Positions 1 to 9,441 of a stretch of DNA of 64,000 bases are shown here, piece after piece. The position numbers and the translations under genes were made by a program. Every line of letters begins with the position of its first letter. The stretch's first letter is position 1. The stretch is taken from the NCBI GenBank assembly GCA_963422685.1, contig OY730442.1, forward strand, positions 868,001 to 932,000, read 5' to 3'. Source of the stretch: Spongiihabitans sp963422685. GTDB taxonomy: Bacteria; Pseudomonadota; Gammaproteobacteria; Arenicellales; Poriferihabitantaceae. The notes under the pieces were generated by a model. That model was not told where the DNA came from, searched no databases, and was given only the letters and a program-made list of their open reading frames with translations.

Positions 1-120
1 CCGCCCGGATTTGTCTGATGGCCACCTCCCAATCAAAAAATACACAGACATCCAGGCAGGTTTCAAAATTCCCTGCATCAAAACTATAAGCACGTAAAAA
101 CCCTGGAATCCCTATTGGGG

Positions 121-331
121 CTAGGTCGTGTTGACGAATATATCAAATTATTAATAATTGTATCCCACAACAGTTTTGAGTAGGGTCGTGATGAGTATAC
201 GGGTCACCGATGTGATCTGGTCGCGGATTGAATCAATTTTGACAGACATTAAACCCGGCCAGCCCCCGTGCCTGTCCATGATGAAGGACAACCACGGGGG
301 GATGTCCCTACAATTCGTCAACACGGCCTAG
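121..331. mobile_element. 211-bp IS5/IS427-like miniature element (copy 1)
   Basis: The two ends are inverted repeats: CTAGGTCGTGTTGACGAA on the left and, read in reverse complement, CTAGGCCGTGTTGACGAA on the right. Both ends are bounded by CTAG, so the target duplication is TA or CTAG, as in IS5/IS427-type elements. The interior has no transposase but contains a long imperfect hairpin around AGCCCCCGTGCCTGTCC and ACAACCACGGGGGGATGTC. The same ends and hairpin occur at 50104-50679, and the interior also at 10744-11217. It is best read as a non-autonomous (MITE-like) deletion derivative. Confidence 0.8.
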
Positions 332-334
332 TCA

Positions 335-535
335 GTGGTGGTGTTTGTTGGCGGCCGTATCTTTAAAACCAAAATGCCTGAAAATGTTACCCATGGTCGT
401 GTTTATATTCGATTCATAAAATCGAAAAAACAACCGGTATTATCCGAACTGGAAGTTAAAGAAACAGTAAATAAAATTAAAACAGGCAGATTAGCGGTGT
501 CTTATAGAGAGCATGTCAAACAAATTTATAATTAA
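335..535 (+). CDS. hypothetical protein, 66 aa
   Basis: This short open frame starts with GTG four bases after the miniature element at 121-331. The product is basic and has no motif I recognise. It ends with a lysine-rich run before a stop followed by A-rich DNA. No clear ribosome-binding site is visible because the upstream bases belong to the element end. It may be a fragment of an interrupted gene. Confidence 0.25.
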   Translation: MVVFVGGRIFKTKMPENVTHGRVYIRFIKSKKQPVLSELEVKETVNKIKTGRLAVSYREHVKQIYN

Positions 536-649
536 AAAGAAGAAGAATAAGCGGTGAGTAGAGTGCGGTAGCCCAATGGTGGTACGGGGCCAATGGCGAT
601 ATGGGGAAGTCAGCGTGGGACTCAATTCCACCCGTCGGCACAGTATATA

Positions 650-684
650 TAAAAAGAACGCCCCCATCCGAATGGATGGGGGCG
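650..684 (-). terminator. Rho-independent terminator of the lipoprotein gene
   Basis: Inverted repeat CGCCCCCATCC (659-669), loop GAAT, GGATGGGGGCG (674-684). On the minus strand the stem is followed by TTCTTTTTATATA. It lies just past the stop codon of the minus-strand gene at 699-2279. Confidence 0.85.
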
Positions 685-698
685 CTTCGCTAGCCCGA

Positions 699-2279
699 TC
701 AAAACTTGGTTGTAAACGCAACATGAACAGAGCTTTCTTCTGCGGTTGCAGAAGTTTTCCCTGCCCCTGCTGTGCGATAGCCAGGCAGACCGGCAGTTGC
801 AGAAAGGACTTTATGTCCAGCTTTCAGAGAGAGAGTGGACTTTTCTGTTGCCTTGTGAGAAACAGAAACTCCAAACTCTGCCACGGCAGAAGAGAACTGG
901 CTGTGCCCAAAGTCCTCCCCGTACGAAGCAGACAGGGCAACGAGCGATTGCTCCGTTTCCCACGCAGCCGCTTTCACGGCAGCTTGGACAAACTGAGCGC
1001 TGTTCGCTTCCCGATATGGAGAGTGCACTCCAAGCGGATTGTCTCCGCTCCCTCCGTAGAGAGAAAGTTGGAGCGGACCAACCTCATTGGTGTGTCCTAT
1101 TGCAACAGTACGCGTGTTTTCCAGGTATGAGAGAGAGAAACCCTCTCCCAGATTTGCACGCGCTCCCGCAAAGGATGATTCACCCGTTGTCGCTGATTTC
1201 ACCACGAGGGGTGTTACCAGCGAGGGATCTTCATACCCAGCAGACCCGAAGGACTGTCGCTGAACATTGGCAGGTGATGCATTGAATGCCGTCGCCTGCG
1301 CTAAGCTCACCGACTGTTGAACTGCATTGGAAAGCGTTGCCACTGCCCTGCCTTTGACTTGGCTGCAATCAACAGAGGGCTCGCCATTCCCAAACACTCT
1401 GTCCACACCAGAGTCCCCGAGATCTTTGGCGCAGGCACGCAGGGTCTGCATTGTTTTTTCCGCCGTCATTCCTTCTAACTGGCGGATATAGAATGCAATC
1501 GCCCCGAGACGCCCAGAAGCATCTGAGGTACCATCAGGGTACGTGGCTGTTGGGTACACCACAGTAAAACACCACCGTGCGGCATCTCCGCAGATGACGG
1601 ACTGACTTGAGTGCCATACTCGACCGCTCTTCTCATCACGCCTAGCGATAGCAGCGATGGCAACTTTTTCTGTGGGGAAGATTTCTTTCAGCATCAAGTC
1701 GTAGGTTTCCTTGTTCCCCACACCATACTGCCCGCTTGTCCAGAACTTGTGGTTTGGATTCCAAAAGTCCATGTCAACCCCTTTTGAATCAACGGTCAGG
1801 GTATTGCCTGCCGAGACCGAGAGAAAGATGTCATTCTCCCTGAGGATTTGTGCGCTCCTTGAGGTATACACTGGTACCAAAATAGGCATCACCATTACTT
1901 TGGTCTGATCTCTTGTCGCACGGTATTCTTCTTTCTCAAAGACGATCAAAAGTTGATCTCCTCCGAGAAACGGAAGCCACCGAATGTTTGCCTCTGGAAT
2001 ACCTTCTTCCGTCACAGTACGCAACATTAATGTTGCATGGGGTGTTCCTGCTTCGTCGCTGATGGCCAGAATCCCTTTGAACCCTCCGTTCTGGTGGATC
2101 CTTCGGTGGAGGGCTTCCTGCCCATCAAAAGATGGGTCGGGAAGATTGGGGATAACCACTGGCTTGGGGTCAACCTTTGGTATGGTGTCAACCTTCCCTC
2201 CGCTTCCACCCCCTCCACACGCAGTAAGCACGAGAGAAATGGCAACAAGTACCACCAACATCGTTGTATATGTACGCAT
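699..2279 (-). CDS. lipoprotein with beta-barrel-like C-terminus
   Basis: A 526-aa secreted protein. The N-terminus is a lipoprotein signal: a hydrophobic stretch from about residue 8, then LVLTAC followed by a run of glycines (mature Cys about 21). A proline/aspartate-rich linker follows, then a middle domain of unknown family with several cysteines (SVICGDAARWCF about 230). The last 170 residues alternate short hydrophobic and polar stretches rich in Gly/Ser/Ala and finish in a terminal Phe, like an outer-membrane beta-barrel. I do not recognise the family; function unknown. A strong terminator follows at 650-684. A GGGGA stretch about 10 bases upstream supports the start at 2279. Confidence 0.75.
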   Translation of the reverse strand: MRTYTTMLVVLVAISLVLTACGGGGSGGKVDTIPKVDPKPVVIPNLPDPSFDGQEALHRRIHQNGGFKGILAISDEAGTPHATLMLRTVTEEGIPEANIRWLPFLGGDQLLIVFEKEEYRATRDQTKVMVMPILVPVYTSRSAQILRENDIFLSVSAGNTLTVDSKGVDMDFWNPNHKFWTSGQYGVGNKETYDLMLKEIFPTEKVAIAAIARRDEKSGRVWHSSQSVICGDAARWCFTVVYPTATYPDGTSDASGRLGAIAFYIRQLEGMTAEKTMQTLRACAKDLGDSGVDRVFGNGEPSVDCSQVKGRAVATLSNAVQQSVSLAQATAFNASPANVQRQSFGSAGYEDPSLVTPLVVKSATTGESSFAGARANLGEGFSLSYLENTRTVAIGHTNEVGPLQLSLYGGSGDNPLGVHSPYREANSAQFVQAAVKAAAWETEQSLVALSASYGEDFGHSQFSSAVAEFGVSVSHKATEKSTLSLKAGHKVLSATAGLPGYRTAGAGKTSATAEESSVHVAFTTKF

Positions 2280-2821
2280 TCTTGTGCATCCCCGTTGTTG
2301 CTGGTGAATGTGTTTGCCAACCCTGCCCGGAAACAGCCCAATTAATTCTACTACTCACTGCACGTATGGAGAATATCCCTGAACCGGTCTACTGTCCATG
2401 ACTGTGTTCGGGTTTACAAATACGAATCTATGCTGGCCGCTGAGATTGTGGCGCGATTGGCGTCCAGACGGGCTGAAGACTTGCTCGCTTAATAGAGACT
2501 GGCCAAACCACTACAGGTATCGACAAGCCGCACTGACGGAGCAGAATAACCGCTGCGCAACTTGATCTGGAAATACCCAGGGAATATGGTTGGGCACTGG
2601 CGGGCCTGCCATCCTGTTTTTGATCTGTAGCCGGCGGTATTAGGTCAGACGCTGCATTGGTCAACCAAAACCTGCCCGAACACCCCGCACAGCGCTGACT
2701 GTTATCAGCAATTTCATCCAGACAACCTGATTTGCCGCGATGAATCAGGACTGCTGCCAGGTCGATTTACCTGACGGCGGCGCAACACCGCCGCCTTCGG
2801 CGCGGCAGCTTACTATGCGCA
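2280..2821. other. gene-free stretch with a possible CDS tail
   Basis: No intact gene is visible. On the + strand a frame ending at the TAA of 2490-2492 reads like the end of a real protein (VYKYESMLAAEIVARLASRR then AEDLLA), with no start or recognisable domain before it. I take it as a possible gene remnant. A short GC-rich hairpin (GGCGGCG / CCGCCGCC, about 2774-2793) lies just past the end of the glycerate kinase gene and lacks a T-tract. Confidence 0.3.
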
Positions 2822-4069
2822 TCACCGTGCCGGAGCGCATTTTAATGCCACCACCAAGTCCATCACATTGGTTCCGGTTGGGCCGGAGACAAACAATGCT
2901 TTGGCCTGTTGCAGAAATGTTCCCGCGTCTGCCTGCTGCAGCGCGCTGCCGCCGCCGCTTGCGGATAAGAATGTGGTGCCGTCAACCAATCCACCAGCGG
3001 CATCCGTGGGGCCATCAGAGCCGTCGGTTGCGCCCACCATGACGGCTATGCCACCGCACCCGCTGATTTGCCGCGCAATGCTTAAGGCCAGACTTTGATT
3101 GCGACCTCCCACTCCTGGCACGGAAGGCAGCTCAATGGTCGGCTCGCCACCCCAGATATAAACACCGTTTTCGCCGGTAATCAATTGTTTACCGATCATT
3201 GTGGCGACCACTTCGACCTCATGGTCAAGGCCCGGCGTATTGGTTTGAACGGTATAATTGTGACTCTGCGCACAGGTTTGCACGGCCTCTCGTGCGATGG
3301 CGTTTGATGCCACGATTGTAGCCTTATATCCATTGATTAAACCGGTTTCTTCGGCATTCCCTCTGGCCAGCACCTGCAAAAACATCCCGGGAACTTTGAA
3401 GGGCGCCACCCAAGGACTGCGCCAGCCGCCAATTCCTGAACCGATCAGATTAATATCATCGCCCGGCACATCGGATATGGCATAAACGTCAACCCGATTT
3501 CCGTTAAACCCGCGCAACAATTTACCCCCTTTGATGGTCGATAGCTGGATGCGGATTGCATTGATTTGATCAATGGAAAATCCATCGGCAATCAACTTCT
3601 GATTGATATTTTCTAATGTGGCCAGGTCAACCGCACCGGGCAAACATTCAACCAGCGCCGAGGCCCCGCCCGAAACCAGCATCAGCAAATTGTCCGTTTT
3701 CGACATGGCATGTACAAACTCGCGGGCACGCCGCCCGGCCAGCAAACTGTTTTCATCCGGTAGCGGATGGCCGGATTTTATTATTTCAATGCCGTCAATT
3801 CGCCGAATCGCGTTGTCCACATGGCCGTATTTGGTAATCAGCAGTACTTTGGCCCGGGCAGACAGCTTCGACATTGCGCCCTGCAGCATCGACGAAGCCG
3901 CTTTGCCCAGGGCGAGCACATGGCTAATGTCTCCGACCTCCTGGTTATTAATGGCCGCGCGGACAACGCGTTCACCATTCACGCTGCGCACCCCCGCCCA
4001 CCAGCAGCGAATGAGGAATTGACGGGTTTCAGTTTCCATCTTCATAACCGATTGGCAGCATAACCGCAT
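2822..4069 (-). CDS. glycerate 2-kinase, MOFRL family
   Basis: This DUF4147/MOFRL-type glycerate kinase (TtuD/GckA family) phosphorylates D-glycerate to 2-phosphoglycerate with ATP and acts in the cytoplasm. Family hallmarks appear in order: GKAASSM (about 55), GHPLPDE (about 97), LVSGGASALVE (about 130), SDVPGDD (about 195), WGGEPT (about 300), GGRNQ (about 317), TDGSDGPTDAAGG (about 345) and PTGTNVMDL near the C-terminus. The length, 415 aa, fits the family. A second Met eight codons in (4045) could be the real start; neither has a strong ribosome-binding site. It has no operon partner in the window. Confidence 0.9.
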   Translation of the reverse strand: MRLCCQSVMKMETETRQFLIRCWWAGVRSVNGERVVRAAINNQEVGDISHVLALGKAASSMLQGAMSKLSARAKVLLITKYGHVDNAIRRIDGIEIIKSGHPLPDENSLLAGRRAREFVHAMSKTDNLLMLVSGGASALVECLPGAVDLATLENINQKLIADGFSIDQINAIRIQLSTIKGGKLLRGFNGNRVDVYAISDVPGDDINLIGSGIGGWRSPWVAPFKVPGMFLQVLARGNAEETGLINGYKATIVASNAIAREAVQTCAQSHNYTVQTNTPGLDHEVEVVATMIGKQLITGENGVYIWGGEPTIELPSVPGVGGRNQSLALSIARQISGCGGIAVMVGATDGSDGPTDAAGGLVDGTTFLSASGGGSALQQADAGTFLQQAKALFVSGPTGTNVMDLVVALKCAPAR

Positions 4070-4250
4070 TGATCTCGCTGCTGCTGGATCAGCCCGGCCA
4101 GTCCGCCATAGCAGTCACTGGGCAGAATCAGCGGACACAACGGTTTTTTCAGCTTTGAACGAATCGTATTTTGATACAATCAGGGCACCTGTGATTATGA
4201 TATTCATAGCAAACCATCAAAACATTAACGCTGCATGGCATTGAGGATAT

Positions 4251-4278
4251 ACAATTTTTTAGTGTCCCTAAAAATTGT
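4251..4278. repeat. AT-rich inverted repeat in a 400-bp gene-free gap
   Basis: ACAATTTTTTAG and CTAAAAATTGT are separated by five bases. The dyad lies in the gene-free interval 4070-4471, ahead of the CoA-binding protein gene. It could be an operator or cruciform; it has no T-tract that would make it a clear terminator. I see nothing else in that interval. Confidence 0.4.
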
Positions 4279-4471
4279 CCTGATTTCACCGCGCCGGATT
4301 ATCGCCATGGTCAGGTCGGATCAAATAGCAATCGTCCGCATTGAATCCTGCCATCTCCAGTGTATCATCCCGAACCAGGCGAGTGCTCCTGCATACCTCT
4401 AGCCACGACATTCAAACTAGATTGGATTCAACCGTATACATAACCACTATTCGGAACATTCCGGCACATTA

Positions 4472-4942
4472 ATGACCGACACCCGTACCCTGCGTCGAAT
4501 TCTGACGGACAGCAATATCGTTGCCATCGTCGGTCTTTCCGCGAAATGGCACCGCCCGAGCTTCTTTGTCGGGAAATATCTGCTGGATCACGGCTATACG
4601 ATCATTCCGGTAAATCCAAACTATGATGAAATTCTCGGCCAAAAGTGTTATCCAGACCTGGCGTCTATTCCCGCACCGGTGGATATCGTCGATCTTTTTC
4701 AGCGCGCGGATACCACGCCGGACTATGCGCGACAGGCAGCTGACATCGGCGCCAGGGCGGTTTGGCTGCAACTCGGCATCGTCAATCACCAAGCACAGGA
4801 AACAGCGGAGGATGCCAGCCTGGATTTTGTCATGAACAAATGCGTCAAAATCGAACATGCGCGAATTTTTGGCGGCCTCAACTTTGTTGGCGTGAACACG
4901 AAGATAATCTCATCCGCCAGAAACAGGGTAATCGCAAATTAG
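4472..4942 (+). CDS. CoA-binding protein, YccU-like
   Basis: A 156-aa Rossmann-fold protein of the CoA_binding_2 family. Visible signatures are IVAIVGLSAKWHRPSF near the N-terminus, YTIIPVNPNY (about 43), GARAVWLQLG (about 93) and FVMNKCVKIEHAR (about 122). The biochemical role of the family is unresolved. It stands 10 bases upstream of metY and the pair is probably one transcript; this pairing is frequent in proteobacteria, which hints at a role in sulfur amino acid metabolism. Confidence 0.88.
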   Translation: MTDTRTLRRILTDSNIVAIVGLSAKWHRPSFFVGKYLLDHGYTIIPVNPNYDEILGQKCYPDLASIPAPVDIVDLFQRADTTPDYARQAADIGARAVWLQLGIVNHQAQETAEDASLDFVMNKCVKIEHARIFGGLNFVGVNTKIISSARNRVIAN

Positions 4943-4952
4943 CAAGCCGACA

Positions 4953-6239
4953 ATGAGCGACCGCGAATTCGAATTTGACACGCTGTGCCTGCACGCCGGC
5001 ACCCAGCCGGACCCGGCCACAGGCGCCAGAGCCGCGCCCATTTATCAAACTGCGGCCTACGTATTTGACGACACCGACCATGCAGCCAGCCTGTTCAATC
5101 TGCAAACATTCGGGAATGTCTATACCCGGCTGATGAATCCCACCACGGCCATGTTTGAAGAGCGCATGGCGGCTTTGGAAGGCGGCCGGGCGGCAGTTGC
5201 TGCCAGCACCGGCATGGCGGCGCAGATGACCGCCCTGCTGACCATTCTCAAACAAGGCGATGAACTGGTTTCTGCGGATACTTTGTATGGCGGAACCGTA
5301 TCCCAATTCGCGCATACGTTTAAACGCATGGGCATCACCGCAGTATTCGTTGACCCGGATGATCCGCAAAACTTTGCCAGGGCCATTACCGATAAAACCA
5401 GGGCGGTGTACGGTGAAACCGTGGGCAACCCCAACAACAATGTGCTGGATATGGAGCCCATCGCCGAGATTGCCCATCAGCATGATCTGCCCCTGGTAAT
5501 CGACAACACCTTCGCATCGCCTTACCTGTGCCGCCCAATGGAATTCGGGGCGGACATTGTGGTGCATTCGGCCACAAAGTTTATTTGCGGGCATGGCACT
5601 TCCATGGGCGGCGTTTTGGTTGAATCGGGAAAATTCAACTGGGGCAATGGCAGGTTTCCCGAGATGACTGCGCCATCCGAGGGATACCATGGCGTGCGCT
5701 TTTATGAAACTTTCGGTGACTTCGCCTATACCATGAAGGCCCGCTGTGAAACCCTGCGCACCCTCGGCCCGGCTATCAGCCCGTTTAATTCATTCATGAT
5801 GCTGCAGGGACTTGAGACCCTGCCCATTCGGATGCAGCGCCATGTGGAAAACGCCGAAAAAGTAGCAGCGTTTCTGAACAATCATGCTGCAATCAGTTGG
5901 GTGAAATACGCCGGCGACCCGGCCAATGATTATTACCCGTTAAGCCGGAAATATTTGCCGAAAGGGGCCGGATCAATTCTGACCTTTGGCATCAAGGGCG
6001 GGCAGGAAGCGGGGGCAAAATTCATCGAAAACGTCCGGTTTCTCAGCCACCTGGCCAATGTGGGCGATGCCAAAACCCTGGTAATTCACCCGGCCTCAAC
6101 CACCCATCGCCAACTCAGCGAGCAGGAGCTGCTCAAGGCGAGGGTCAGCCCGGACATGGTTCGTCTCTCGGTCGGACTTGAAAGCATTAACGATATCCTG
6201 TGGGACCTTGACCAAGCGCTGGTGCGCTCACAACGATAG
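4953..6239 (+). CDS. metY: O-acetylhomoserine sulfhydrylase
   Basis: A PLP-dependent Cys/Met-metabolism enzyme that makes homocysteine (or methionine from methanethiol) from O-acetylhomoserine. The 428-aa length is typical of MetY and longer than MetB. The PLP lysine is K209 in VVHSATKF. Other family features are THE AGTQPDP-type N-terminus (LCLHAGTQPDP), YTRLMNPT (about 57), the TLYGGT loop (110-115), and the MetY-specific insertion NWGNGRFPEMT after the lysine. The C-terminus has VGDAKTLVIHPASTTH and RLSVGLE, as in active members. It follows the CoA-binding gene by 10 bp. Confidence 0.95.
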   Translation: MSDREFEFDTLCLHAGTQPDPATGARAAPIYQTAAYVFDDTDHAASLFNLQTFGNVYTRLMNPTTAMFEERMAALEGGRAAVAASTGMAAQMTALLTILKQGDELVSADTLYGGTVSQFAHTFKRMGITAVFVDPDDPQNFARAITDKTRAVYGETVGNPNNNVLDMEPIAEIAHQHDLPLVIDNTFASPYLCRPMEFGADIVVHSATKFICGHGTSMGGVLVESGKFNWGNGRFPEMTAPSEGYHGVRFYETFGDFAYTMKARCETLRTLGPAISPFNSFMMLQGLETLPIRMQRHVENAEKVAAFLNNHAAISWVKYAGDPANDYYPLSRKYLPKGAGSILTFGIKGGQEAGAKFIENVRFLSHLANVGDAKTLVIHPASTTHRQLSEQELLKARVSPDMVRLSVGLESINDILWDLDQALVRSQR

Positions 6240-6307
6240 CTTTGCAACGATAGCCTTGCCGCGCCCAGGAACAGGGATCGGGAATATGCGGATAAGGATT
6301 TTGCGAT

Positions 6308-6697
6308 CTAGTCTATTTTGTTGATTGGTACGGGTTTGCGCCTGCTGTCAATTGAAACATAGGTATAGGTCGCTTCGGTTACCTTGAAATGTTCCTGCCG
6401 CGATTGCCGGCGCCTGACCCAAGTTTCAATGTGTATGGATATTGAGGTGGTGCCGATACTGGCGGTATTGCAATAGCAGCTTACCTGGTCGCCGATAAAA
6501 ACCGGGAGATGGAATGTCATGCTCTCCACGGCCACGGTCACCAACCGACCCTTTACGATATAGCTGCCATGGATTGCGCCGGCCAAATCCATCTGGGACA
6601 TGATCCATCCACCGAAAATATCGCCGCTCGGATTGGCATCTGCCGGCATGGCCACGGTGCGCAGTGATGGAAACTTGTGATTGGGTTGATCGTTCAC
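6308..6697 (-). CDS. yciA: acyl-CoA thioesterase, YciA family
   Basis: A 129-aa single hotdog-fold thioesterase that hydrolyses acyl-CoA in the cytoplasm. The active-site segment is clear: PADANPSGDIFGGWIMSQMD at residues 18-37, with Asp37 as the expected catalytic residue. The C-terminus (TYVSIDSRRKPVPI) is also typical. It lies 18 bp downstream of the deoxynucleoside kinase gene on the same strand, so the two are probably co-transcribed. yciB and yciI lie nearby on the other strand, recalling the enteric yciA-yciB-yciI neighbourhood. Confidence 0.92.
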   Translation of the reverse strand: MNDQPNHKFPSLRTVAMPADANPSGDIFGGWIMSQMDLAGAIHGSYIVKGRLVTVAVESMTFHLPVFIGDQVSCYCNTASIGTTSISIHIETWVRRRQSRQEHFKVTEATYTYVSIDSRRKPVPINKID

Positions 6698-6715
6698 ACT
6701 TGATTCACACTCAAT

Positions 6716-7351
6716 TCAAATCACGGGATTAAAATAATGCCGACCCGATGAAATATTATTTATCTGCTCCAGCAGCATTTGATAATGCGCATCGTTGTGG
6801 AGAAAATCAAGATTTTCGGCGTTTACCATCAACACCGCTGAATTGTGGTATGACAAAAAATAACGGGTATAGGCATCGGCCAGCTGTTGCAGATATTCCC
6901 GTTTCATGTTTCTTTCAAACAACATGCCGCGTTTGCGAATACGGCCGACCAGAACATCCGTGGACGCCTGCAAATAAATGACCAGGTCGGGTGTGGGAGC
7001 TTCTGTTGCAAGATGCTGGTAAACCTGTTCGTACAGATACAACTCGTCCTCATCCAGTGTCAGGCGCGCGAATAATGGATCCTTGTCCAGCATAAAATCC
7101 GCAACCCGCACCGGTGCAAATATATCCCCCTGTCGAAGGTCTTTTAACTGACGTACCCGTTGAAACAGGAAAAACAACTGGGTTTGCAGGGCATATTGTT
7201 CCGGCGTTTTATAGAATCGTTCTAAAAACGGGTTGTCGGCTGGCTGCTCAAGTATTAACGCCACCCCCAAAGACGCGGCAATCCTGCGCGCCAGGGTGGT
7301 TTTGCCAACCCCGACCGGGCCCTCTACTACAATGTACTTGTTGTCGTTTAT
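6716..7351 (-). CDS. deoxynucleoside kinase with apparent ATA start
   Basis: A 211-aa kinase of the deoxyadenosine/deoxyguanosine kinase family (dNK, PF01712), phosphorylating deoxynucleosides for salvage. From my start the N-terminus reads NDNKYIVVEGPVGVGKTT, with the P-loop GPVGVGKT at about 11-18; downstream are PEQYALQTQLFFLFQR and a YLQAS-RIRKRG segment (LID arginines). In this frame there is no ATG, GTG or TTG between the upstream TGA and the P-loop. An AAGAGG ribosome-binding site (7358-7363) stands six bases before an ATA codon at 7349-7351, exactly where the family starts. Either ATA is used, or an ATG has mutated. An annotation from the internal TTG (7270) would lose the P-loop. Confidence 0.85.
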   Translation of the reverse strand: MNDNKYIVVEGPVGVGKTTLARRIAASLGVALILEQPADNPFLERFYKTPEQYALQTQLFFLFQRVRQLKDLRQGDIFAPVRVADFMLDKDPLFARLTLDEDELYLYEQVYQHLATEAPTPDLVIYLQASTDVLVGRIRKRGMLFERNMKREYLQQLADAYTRYFLSYHNSAVLMVNAENLDFLHNDAHYQMLLEQINNISSGRHYFNPVI

Positions 7352-7532
7352 CTTGGACCTCTTGACTTGATTCGCTCTGATTGTATTTGCGCCTGCACAT
7401 CATGCCCTCTATGATATTGGGCAAAATTTAACTAGCGAGGATCCGCTTTACCTGGTCGTTATCGACTCCGTATACTCGCATGGTTTCCGCCTTGCTACCA
7501 ATACAATACCTGTAAATAACCCGTTACCAATT

Positions 7533-8096
7533 ATGAAACTGCTGTTTGACTTGTTTCCCCTGCTGATCTTTTTTGGCGCATTCAAAGTGTACGATATTTA
7601 TGTGGCTACTGCGGCGGCAATCGCTGCCACTTTCCTCCAGATCGCGCTGTTCTGGCGGAAAAACCGCCGTTTTGAAGCCATGCACTTGGTGACGCTGTTG
7701 GTTATCACGATTTTCGGCGGACTGACCATTTTCCTGAAGGATGATATTTTTATAAAATGGAAACCCACTGTGGTGAACTGGCTGTTCGCCGGCGTGATCG
7801 TCGGCATGTTGTTGTATGCCAGAAAATCGGCATTGGAGTATGTAATGGGCAAGCAGATAGCGCTTCCTGCACCGGTATGGAGGAAGCTGAACTGGGCCTG
7901 GGCGCTGTTTTTCATCATCCTGGGCGGGCTGAATCTTTATGTGGCGTTTTACTATAACCTGAACGCGGATGCGGCCAGCCGCACCGCAACGTGGGTAAAC
8001 TTTAAAGTGTTCGGGCTGCTTGGGCTGACTCTGGTATTTGCGCTGGGGCAGATGTTTTTTCTCGCCGGACACATCGAAATGAAAGAGGATAATTAA
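7533..8096 (+). CDS. yciB: inner-membrane protein YciB (septation protein A)
   Basis: A 187-aa integral membrane protein of the YciB/IspA family, with five to six hydrophobic segments (LLFDLFPLLIFFGAF at the start, then about 20-40, 50-67, 80-100, 120-145, 150-180). Members influence cell-envelope integrity and septation. LFDLFPLLIFF and the KPTVVNWLFAGVI motif are characteristic. Its stop overlaps the start of yciI by one base (TAATG), so the two are translationally coupled. Confidence 0.93.
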   Translation: MKLLFDLFPLLIFFGAFKVYDIYVATAAAIAATFLQIALFWRKNRRFEAMHLVTLLVITIFGGLTIFLKDDIFIKWKPTVVNWLFAGVIVGMLLYARKSALEYVMGKQIALPAPVWRKLNWAWALFFIILGGLNLYVAFYYNLNADAASRTATWVNFKVFGLLGLTLVFALGQMFFLAGHIEMKEDN

Positions 8097-8395
8097 TGTA
8101 TTACACAATTTACGCCAAGGATGTCGAGGGCAGCCTGGAAAACCGCTTGCACACGCGCCCGGCTCATATTGAGCGACTACAGGATCTGGTGGATCAGGGA
8201 CGCCTGCTGACCGCCGGACCCAACCCGGCCATTGACAGCGCAGACCCAGGCCCGGCCGGGTTCAGCGGAAGTTTGATCATCGCAGAATTCGACTCGCTGC
8301 AAGACGCGCAAAGCTGGGCTGAGGCGGACCCCTACATGATCGCCGGCGTATACCAAAGCGTGGAAGTCAAACCATACAAAAAAGCGCTGCCTTGA
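8096..8395 (+). CDS. yciI: YciI-like protein
   Basis: A 99-aa YCII-domain protein (ferredoxin-like alpha-beta fold) with R-PAH-ERL near residues 21-29 (RLHTRPAHIERL), GRLLTAGPNP (35-44) and the DDPY-like segment EADPYMIAGVY near the C-terminus. The conserved His28 and Asp78 are the putative active-site pair of the family; the reaction in most members is unknown. It overlaps yciB by one base. Confidence 0.92.
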   Translation: MYYTIYAKDVEGSLENRLHTRPAHIERLQDLVDQGRLLTAGPNPAIDSADPGPAGFSGSLIIAEFDSLQDAQSWAEADPYMIAGVYQSVEVKPYKKALP

Positions 8396-9420
8396 ATGGG
8401 GATAACCGTCGGCTCTGCCCATTTTTTGATAAAAATCGGAAGTTGACCAGGGCACTGGATTTAAGGGCATACCTCAGCGTCTTTTCCCATGCGTTGATGT
8501 TCCAAAAAACCATGGTGCATACCGCGATCAACCGGGAAACGGCCTGTCCGGGACCAGCGCACTCACGCTCGCGAAACAACCTGTCCATCATAATTTTTCC
8601 TCATGAATGGCCTTGCAGAAAACAAATCCGGGGCGCCACTGTCGGCCCGGGTAATCATTGCCGCTAATGCGGCGTCCAGGACTTCGCGGTCCGACAGAAC
8701 GGTTAGCGCAGCGACCCTTCAACCGCGTCATTTTCAGTACATACTGGATTGCCATGGATTGCCGGATTTGTCTTTTGGCCACTGGATTTCAATTTTCTGT
8801 ACTACCCCGCCAGCCGGCAGGCGGGCATGAAACCGGTGCCTGGCACCGAACAGGTGCATATTTATCACCCGGTCAGCTCCTCTCGTTTCAATGCTTCTGT
8901 CCCGGTGGGTTAGCCCCGTGGAAGCGCCCGGGCTATCGGGAACAAGTCAACCCGCCACAGGAAATGATTTGACTTTACCCGACGCAAAATACCGCTCCTC
9001 CAGCAAGAGGTATGGTTTGGAAAAGATCCCTTCCTGCAATTGGCAGTTTAGTGATGTCGCCAGTCTGCCGGAAATTATGGTGCGGGCCTGAACGATCATT
9101 GATTCTCTTGAGCTGACAACTGCCCTGCATTTTGCCCCTGACCAACCCGGCCCGGCAGTTAGCCGATACGGCGCGGCGTCCAGATGCCGTAAATCACCCG
9201 CGAGATAAATTGCCCTGATTCCGCAATAACGCGGAGCAGATTTTCGGGCTGCCATAATCATCAGCGATCTTGGGTATCACAATTTCCGGGCTGAAATCAA
9301 ATGCAACTGTGCGCCATTTTGAACTGGATTCTCGTTGTGAATATCCGAACTTAATATGGCGATACCCCGGGGCCAGCGTTGATTCCGTTCATTGATGCAG
9401 GATATAAGAATTTATTTGCA
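8396..9420. other. about 1 kb without a convincing gene
   Basis: I find no gene here. Short frames exist on both strands; the best, on the minus strand at 8367-8591, begins MMDRLFRERECAGPG and contains VFWNINAWEKTLRY, which looks protein-like but matches nothing I know and overlaps the end of yciI. The stretch is probably degraded sequence left of the prophage remnant. Confidence 0.4.
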
Positions 9421-9441
9421 CGGCGCAAAAATACTACACGA

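Noticed and set aside
576..1285. Two + strand frames of 179-184 aa
   Set aside because: They are antisense to the lipoprotein gene and cysteine/arginine-rich without motifs.
4878..5690. 270-aa minus-strand frame
   Set aside because: Antisense of metY, with no family resemblance.
8947..9261. 104-aa minus-strand frame in the gap before the phage
   Set aside because: No start signal and no recognisable pattern.
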